Positions 60,512-64,000 of a DNA stretch of 64,000 nt are shown piece by piece. Numbering within the stretch: the first letter of the stretch is position 1; every line of letters starts with the position of its first letter. The notes under the pieces were generated by a model that saw only the letters and a program-made list of their open reading frames with translations, had not been told where the DNA came from and made no database searches. Where the stretch lies: contig JBGMEA010000027.1 of NCBI GenBank assembly GCA_041447245.1, positions 1 to 64,000 on the forward strand. Reading direction: 5' to 3'. The translations under genes and the position numbers were made by a program. This stretch comes from JBGMEA01 sp041447245. GTDB taxonomy: Bacteria > Bacillota > Clostridia > Eubacteriales > Anaerofustaceae.

Positions 60512-61300
60512 ATGATTGATCTGGAAAATATCATCTATTCTTACGAAGGCGTAACGGCACTTGACAATATCACGCTGCATATTGAAAAAGGCGAAGCCAT
60601 TGCCCTGATGGGTCCGAACGGAAGCGGTAAATCCACTTTACTGAAACTGATCAACGGGATCATTTCCCCCGACAAAGGATCGTTCCTTTATAACGGAGAA
60701 GAAATCACACAAAAGAAACTCCATGACTCTAAATTTTCCAAACAGTTCCATCAGAAAATCGGCTTTGTTTTTCAGAATGCCGAAGTTCAATTGTTCTGTT
60801 CCGATGTTTACGAAGAAATTGCCTTTGGACCGAGACAAATGGGATTGGATGAAACAGAAGTGGATCAACGTGTACACGATTGCCTGGAGTTACTCGGAAT
60901 CGAACACTTCATTCACAGACAACCTTATCACCTTTCCGGCGGAGAACAGCGAAAAGTAGCGCTTGCCTGCGTTCTTTCTTTAAATCCGGAAATTCTGGTG
61001 CTCGACGAACCGATGAATGGGCTGGATCCGAGAACACAGCGATGGCTGGTTGGTTTTCTGGCACAACTGAACGATGCAGGGAAAACGCTGATTACATCAA
61101 CGCATAATCTTGAGCTCGTACATGAAATATCCAAGCGTTCGGTTTTATTTGACGAAACCCATAAGATAGTCGCCGACATGCCTACTTCGCAGCTTTTGGA
61201 AGATGTCGAATTACTGAAGAGAGTCAACCTCGTTGATCAATATTATGATATCTACCATAAGCACGGAAAGACCGAACATCCTCATATTCATAATTTCTGA
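60512..61300 (+). CDS. cbiO: CbiO-type ECF transporter ATPase
   Basis: A protein of 262 residues from ATG 60512 (after AAGGA). Walker A GPNGSGKST, Q-loop FVFQNAEVQLFCSDVYEEIAF-type segment, signature LSGGEQRKVALA, Walker B ILVLDEPMNGLD and H-loop STHNLELV are intact. The C-terminus is His-rich (HKHGKTEHPHIHNF). It powers metal import with CbiM and CbiQ. The operon ends at the terminator at 61342. Confidence 0.93.
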   Translation: MIDLENIIYSYEGVTALDNITLHIEKGEAIALMGPNGSGKSTLLKLINGIISPDKGSFLYNGEEITQKKLHDSKFSKQFHQKIGFVFQNAEVQLFCSDVYEEIAFGPRQMGLDETEVDQRVHDCLELLGIEHFIHRQPYHLSGGEQRKVALACVLSLNPEILVLDEPMNGLDPRTQRWLVGFLAQLNDAGKTLITSTHNLELVHEISKRSVLFDETHKIVADMPTSQLLEDVELLKRVNLVDQYYDIYHKHGKTEHPHIHNF

Positions 61301-61341
61301 TCAAAAACCAATGTACATATCCGATTATCGGCAAACAAAAA

Positions 61342-61370
61342 AACGCAGCTGCCAACTTGCTGCGTTTTTT
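61342..61370 (+). terminator. Terminator of cbiMQO
   Basis: AACGCAGC facing GCTGCGTT with a short loop, followed by T6. Confidence 0.9.
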
Positions 61371-61539
61371 GCTTATCCAAGTACCGTCACCAATTGCGGA
61401 TATCTTTCGGGCATGAGTAAAAAGAGGAGGATACCCGAAAGTGCTGTTATATCAGCGCAACGTGACGTATTGTTTTCGTATTCTTTCTTTCAATCAGCGG
61501 ATTGTGTGATTTCCATTGCAAGTTGACTGCATTGAAAAC
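61371..61539. other. Intergenic DNA after cbiMQO
   Basis: It holds an 8-bp inverted repeat CTTTCGGG/CCCGAAAG (61404-61441) around a purine-rich loop containing GAGGAGG. A short frame starting in that loop has no gene-like features. No gene is called. Confidence 0.4.
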
Positions 61540-61606
61540 AAAAAAACCATGAAGCAGACTTCTGCCTTCATGGACGACTGATCGTACAGATATGAACTTC
61601 ATGTTC
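61540..61606 (-). ncRNA. Leader D: orphan minus-strand AYGAA-loop hairpin element
   Basis: Read on the minus strand: hairpin GAAC-ATGAA-GTTC (61606-61594) begins at the predicted transcription start. Then comes a second CC-ATGAA-GG loop whose 5' strand CCATGAAG also pairs with CTTCATGG, giving a strong terminator with T7 (61573-61540). The layout copies leader A, but no minus-strand gene follows; read-through would run antisense to cbiO. It would make a short RNA of about 65 nt: a relic or a decoy. Confidence 0.6.
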
Positions 61607-61612
61607 TTTTAT

Positions 61613-61641
61613 AAGATATCATGCAAAGAAAAGCATGTCAA
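61613..61641 (-). promoter_or_regulatory. Minus-strand promoter of leader D
   Basis: TTGACA and TATCTT separated by 17 bp on the minus strand, divergent from the promoter at 61697. Confidence 0.65.
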
Positions 61642-61696
61642 GCTTTTTTGTTTTTTTCGCAGAAGTATTTTCGTTATTCGGATTTTCAATACAGAC

Positions 61697-61725
61697 TTGA
61701 CAGTGTGACATTGACATGTTAAAGT
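61697..61725 (+). promoter_or_regulatory. Promoter of leader B and the methyltransferase
   Basis: TTGACA and TAAAGT separated by 17 bp. A second TTGACA at 61711 has a TATAAA 14 bp further on and could be an alternative. Confidence 0.55.
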
Positions 61726-61731
61726 AAATAT

Positions 61732-61808
61732 ATAAAACTGAATTCGGCACGAAGCCGTCTCGATCTGAATCACTCATGAAGAGTATCGTTATTCTTTATG
61801 AGTTTTTT
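61732..61808 (+). ncRNA. Leader B: AYGAA-loop hairpins with terminator (methyltransferase)
   Basis: Hairpin 1: CGGC-ACGAA-GCCG (61745-61757). Hairpin 2: ACTC-ATGAA-GAGT (61772-61784). The 5' strand ACTCAT can instead pair with ATGAGT (61798-61803), followed by T6, as a terminator. It is the same arrangement as leader A, with different stem sequences and a C in place of U in the first loop. Confidence 0.62.
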
Positions 61809-61852
61809 GTTTTTAAGATACCAAAGATATCGTCTAACAATCAGGAGATATT

Positions 61853-62665
61853 ATGAATCAAGATGAAATTCGTTCTTTATGGAAAACAAAAGAACCCAAC
61901 AGGCAGGCTGCATCCGACTTATGGGATTCCATGGCAAAACAATATTCGGAATATCGGATGCCGACATTTGAAGAGGATCCGTTCCTTAAACTGGTCGACC
62001 GCCTCGGGGTACTTCAACCCAATGCGGCAGTGCTGGATGTGGGCTGCGGCAGCGGCAGATACTCCCTGGCAATGGCGGATCGATGCAAGTCGGTTACCGG
62101 TGTCGATCTTTCCCAAAAAATGCTGGAACTGGCATTGCGGGAAAAAGAACAACGGAACATCCGCAATGTGAATTTTATGCAAACAGATTGGCATCTTGCC
62201 GATCTGACGGAAATGGAGATGGCACACCGCTATGATTTGGTGTTTGCACATATGACGCCGGCAATCCAAAGCGCGGAAACATTCGAAAAAATGAACAAAG
62301 CCTGCAAAGGCACCTGCATCATGGTTAAGCCAACCAGAAGAACCGACCCGGTTTCCGATGCGGTAAGAGAGCTGGCCGATATTCCGTCTAAAAAAGAAAG
62401 CGGAGAGTCCGATCTCATGTACGCGTTTGGGCTCTTATGGCAGCAGGGATACGAACCCAAAGTGGAATACCGCAAAGAAGAATGGGATATGAAAAAAACG
62501 CTGGACGAAGCTTACGGGCTGTATATCAATCGAATGAAATCCTATCGGAATATCTCTGCCGACACGGAAGAGGTCCTGAAAGACTACATCCGTTCGCTCT
62601 CAATCGATGGTATAGTACACGAAGTGGTCAATACCACGATTGTCACTTTATACTGGAACGTCTAA
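61853..62665 (+). CDS. Class I SAM-dependent methyltransferase
   Basis: A protein of 270 residues. An N-terminal extension (MNQDEIRSLWKTKEPNRQAASDLWDSMAKQY) is followed by motif I VLDVGCGSGRYSLAMA, then VTGVDLSQKML, and YDLVFAHMTPAIQSA. The C-terminal part (MVKPTRRTDPVSDAVREL, EYRKEEWDMKKTLDEAYG) is characteristic of a small clostridial subgroup of unknown substrate. CAGGAG precedes the ATG. It is controlled by leader B and followed by leader C and the flavodoxin/FmdE pair. Shared leaders suggest one regulon with the metal transporter. Confidence 0.8.
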   Translation: MNQDEIRSLWKTKEPNRQAASDLWDSMAKQYSEYRMPTFEEDPFLKLVDRLGVLQPNAAVLDVGCGSGRYSLAMADRCKSVTGVDLSQKMLELALREKEQRNIRNVNFMQTDWHLADLTEMEMAHRYDLVFAHMTPAIQSAETFEKMNKACKGTCIMVKPTRRTDPVSDAVRELADIPSKKESGESDLMYAFGLLWQQGYEPKVEYRKEEWDMKKTLDEAYGLYINRMKSYRNISADTEEVLKDYIRSLSIDGIVHEVVNTTIVTLYWNV

Positions 62666-62784
62666 ATAACCGATTAATATTAACATTTGATTTTTTGATA
62701 TCAATAAGGAACGCCGCATAGTAAAGAAAGAAACGAATTCTTTCCGAATCGGTAAATTTCCTTTTATAACACTATGATATACGA

Positions 62785-62840
62785 ACACGACTCATGAAGA
62801 GCAGCGCCGAAGAATCGGCAGGTTTTTGTGAGTTGTTTTT
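62785..62840 (+). ncRNA. Leader C: single AYGAA-loop hairpin with terminator (flavodoxin-fmdE)
   Basis: Hairpin CTC-ATGAA-GAG (62791-62801). Its 5' strand ACTCAT (62790-62795) can instead pair with GTGAGT (62828-62833), followed by a T-run that touches the SD of the next gene. An inner hairpin GCCG/CGGC lies between. TATGAT at 62773-62778 is a possible -10. No first hairpin of the tandem pair is evident here. Confidence 0.55.
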
Positions 62841-62852
62841 TTGGAGAAGAAT

Positions 62853-63353
62853 GTGAAAATTGCAATTTTGTATTACAGCGAATCGGGAAACACCGCAAAA
62901 ATGGCAGATACCATAGAAGCCGGAATCCTTTCGGTCGGGCAGATCGAAGTCAAACAAATGAACCTGAATCAAACCGACAACAAACCGATCGATGCCGATT
63001 TTGTCAATCAAAGTTCGGCGGTTCTGTTCGGAACTCCGACGTATGTGGCAAATATGTGCTGGCAGATGAAGCAGTGGTTTGACACGGATTGGAACTGCAA
63101 TCTGGCGGGAAAACTCGGAGGAGCCTTTGCGACGGCGAATGCGCCGCACGGCGGTGCGGATGTGGCCGTTCTGGGCATCATCAATCATCTGCTCGTCAAA
63201 GGTATGTTGGTCTATTCATCGGGAGCGGGATGCGGCAGACCGTTTATCCACCTCGGGCCGACCGCACTCCGGGACGAACTGGAACAAAAAGCGCCGTTAT
63301 TCAAGTTGTTCGGAAAACGAATCGCGGAAAAAGCGATTGAACTGTTTGATTAA
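62853..63353 (+). CDS. Flavodoxin-family protein
   Basis: A protein of 166 residues. The FMN phosphate-binding loop is in ILYYSESGNTAKMADTI; AVLFGTPTYVANMCWQMKQWFD and GGAFATANAPHGGADVAVLGI complete the flavodoxin/NAD(P)H-quinone oxidoreductase-like (WrbA-type) fold. Start: GTG 62853 is 6 nt after GGAG; an earlier TTG overlaps that SD. Its electron partner is unknown; it is co-transcribed with the FmdE-family gene 29 nt downstream. Confidence 0.85.
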   Translation: MKIAILYYSESGNTAKMADTIEAGILSVGQIEVKQMNLNQTDNKPIDADFVNQSSAVLFGTPTYVANMCWQMKQWFDTDWNCNLAGKLGGAFATANAPHGGADVAVLGIINHLLVKGMLVYSSGAGCGRPFIHLGPTALRDELEQKAPLFKLFGKRIAEKAIELFD

Positions 63354-63382
63354 TCAATTTATATAAAGTGAGGTTACACAAC

Positions 63383-63916
63383 ATGAATCAACAAAAATGG
63401 GACGAATGCGTCAAATTCCACGGACACGAATGCCCCGGGCTTGCCATCGGATTCCGTGCATCGGAAATCGCAATGGAAAAAATGGGAAAACAATTTTCCG
63501 CAGATTCGGATGAGAAAATCGTCTGCGTGACGGAAAACGACGCCTGCGGTGTCGATGCCGTGCAGGCATTGACAGGGTGTACCTTGGGAAAAGGCAACCT
63601 GATTTACAAACCGAGCGGGAAAATGGCCTTCAGCTTTTTTGACCGTTCCACGGGAGAGAACATCCGCCTCGTGCTCAAACCGGGCGCAACCAAGGACATG
63701 GATCGGGAACAGTCGAAACAATTCATTCTGACCGGACCGGAAGAAGACATATTCTGGATCAAAAAACCGAATTATACTGTACCGGAAAATGCCCGACTAT
63801 TCGGTAGTGTTATCTGTGAAGTGTGCGGAGAAAGTGTCCCCGAACATAAGATCCGCATACAGGAAGGCAAACAGGTCTGCCTGGATTGTTTCAATGACTA
63901 CGACAACCGTTGGTAG
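63383..63916 (+). CDS. FmdE-family protein (formylmethanofuran dehydrogenase subunit E-like)
   Basis: A protein of 177 residues from ATG 63383. The FmdE domain has the typical CVKFHGHECPGLAIGFRAS and ENDACGVDAVQALTGCTLGKGN blocks, with His and Cys residues that bind metal. The C-terminal zinc ribbon is CEVCGESVPEH...QVCLDC. In methanogens FmdE accompanies molybdenum/tungsten formylmethanofuran dehydrogenase; bacteria with no such enzyme also have FmdE proteins of unknown role. It is in one transcript with the flavodoxin, under leader C. Confidence 0.88.
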   Translation: MNQQKWDECVKFHGHECPGLAIGFRASEIAMEKMGKQFSADSDEKIVCVTENDACGVDAVQALTGCTLGKGNLIYKPSGKMAFSFFDRSTGENIRLVLKPGATKDMDREQSKQFILTGPEEDIFWIKKPNYTVPENARLFGSVICEVCGESVPEHKIRIQEGKQVCLDCFNDYDNRW

Positions 63917-63937
63917 AACGGCAGGAGACAGAAATTG

Positions 63938-64000
63938 ATGCGAAACAAAAAAAAACTGATTTCTCAGAACGGAGGGATCGAAGCATATCAGGCGCATACG
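63938..64000 (+). CDS. Start of an unidentified gene (cut by window edge)
   Basis: ATG 63938 follows AGGAGA, 21 nt after the fmdE stop. The 21 visible residues (MRNKKKLISQNGGIEAYQAH and one more) are too few to identify. It is probably the third gene of the flavodoxin-fmdE transcript. Confidence 0.55.
   Translation, partial: MRNKKKLISQNGGIEAYQAHT

Noticed and set aside
61404..61441. Inverted repeat CTTTCGGG/CCCGAAAG considered as a terminator or small RNA
   Set aside because: The loop is 22 nt, no T-run follows on either strand, and no promoter is evident.

Overview
The window looks like a chromosomal segment of a strictly anaerobic Bacillota (Clostridia-like) bacterium of moderate GC. The evidence is a DnaD/DnaI-type replication pair, an HPr phosphocarrier, an MltG-TrmR pair, strong AGGAGG-type ribosome binding sites, CCA-encoding tRNAs, a flavodiiron protein, 2-hydroxyacyl-CoA dehydratase-like proteins and heavy use of cobalt/corrinoid functions. 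No species can be named from the sequence alone. Several genes use GTG or TTG starts, chosen here from the Shine-Dalgarno (SD) position.

Layout. 1-960: the end of an IS30-family transposase, then an intergenic region with palindromic repeats. 964-5838 (minus): a tight five-gene cluster of ABC ATPase, HypB-like GTPase, [4Fe-4S] protein, cysteate-synthase-like enzyme and alpha-oxoamine synthase. 6.3-10.4 kb: a membrane protein, YhaM, DnaD-like and DnaI-like proteins, and a small membrane protein, followed by a second repeat region. 11.0-22.0 kb: one 3661-residue surface protein with about 34 cadherin/Ig-like repeats and a zinc-ribbon tail. 22-28.6 kb: a cation/proton antiporter, an aldo/keto reductase, larBCE and a MerR regulator. 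28.9-29.4 kb: six tRNAs. 29.5-37.3 kb: a methyltransferase, a Cys-rich small protein, a dipeptidase, an Lsa-like ABC-F protein with a leader-peptide attenuator, a MacAB-like exporter and a frameshifted epimerase. 37.4-46.6 kb: an aminotransferase, mltG, trmR, HPr, a four-gene 2-oxoacid/acetoin dehydrogenase complex and an Mrp-like ATPase. 46.7-57.0 kb: an MFS transporter, a flavodiiron protein, a three-gene activator/dehydratase-like operon, a ketopantoate reductase-like enzyme, a cold-shock protein, a CarD-like regulator, a 3-hydroxyacyl-CoA dehydrogenase-like enzyme and a URO-D-family protein. 57.3-64.0 kb: a cobalamin riboswitch with three small genes, a CbiMQO-type cobalt/nickel importer, a methyltransferase, a flavodoxin and an FmdE-family protein.

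The most interesting signal is in the last 6 kb. Leaders in front of cbiM, the methyltransferase and the flavodoxin-fmdE pair, plus an orphan minus-strand leader, share short hairpins with an AYGAA loop closed by a C-G pair. Their stems differ in sequence but keep pairing. In each leader the last hairpin shares its 5' strand with an intrinsic terminator. This looks like an RNA antitermination element or riboswitch class controlling a small metal/one-carbon regulon. I do not recognise it as a known family.

A second candidate is the five-gene cluster at 1-6 kb. It pairs a sulfonate-amino-acid synthase with a decarboxylative acyl-condensing enzyme, which is the logic of capnine-type sulfonolipid synthesis, and adds three putative cofactor or metal-handling genes.
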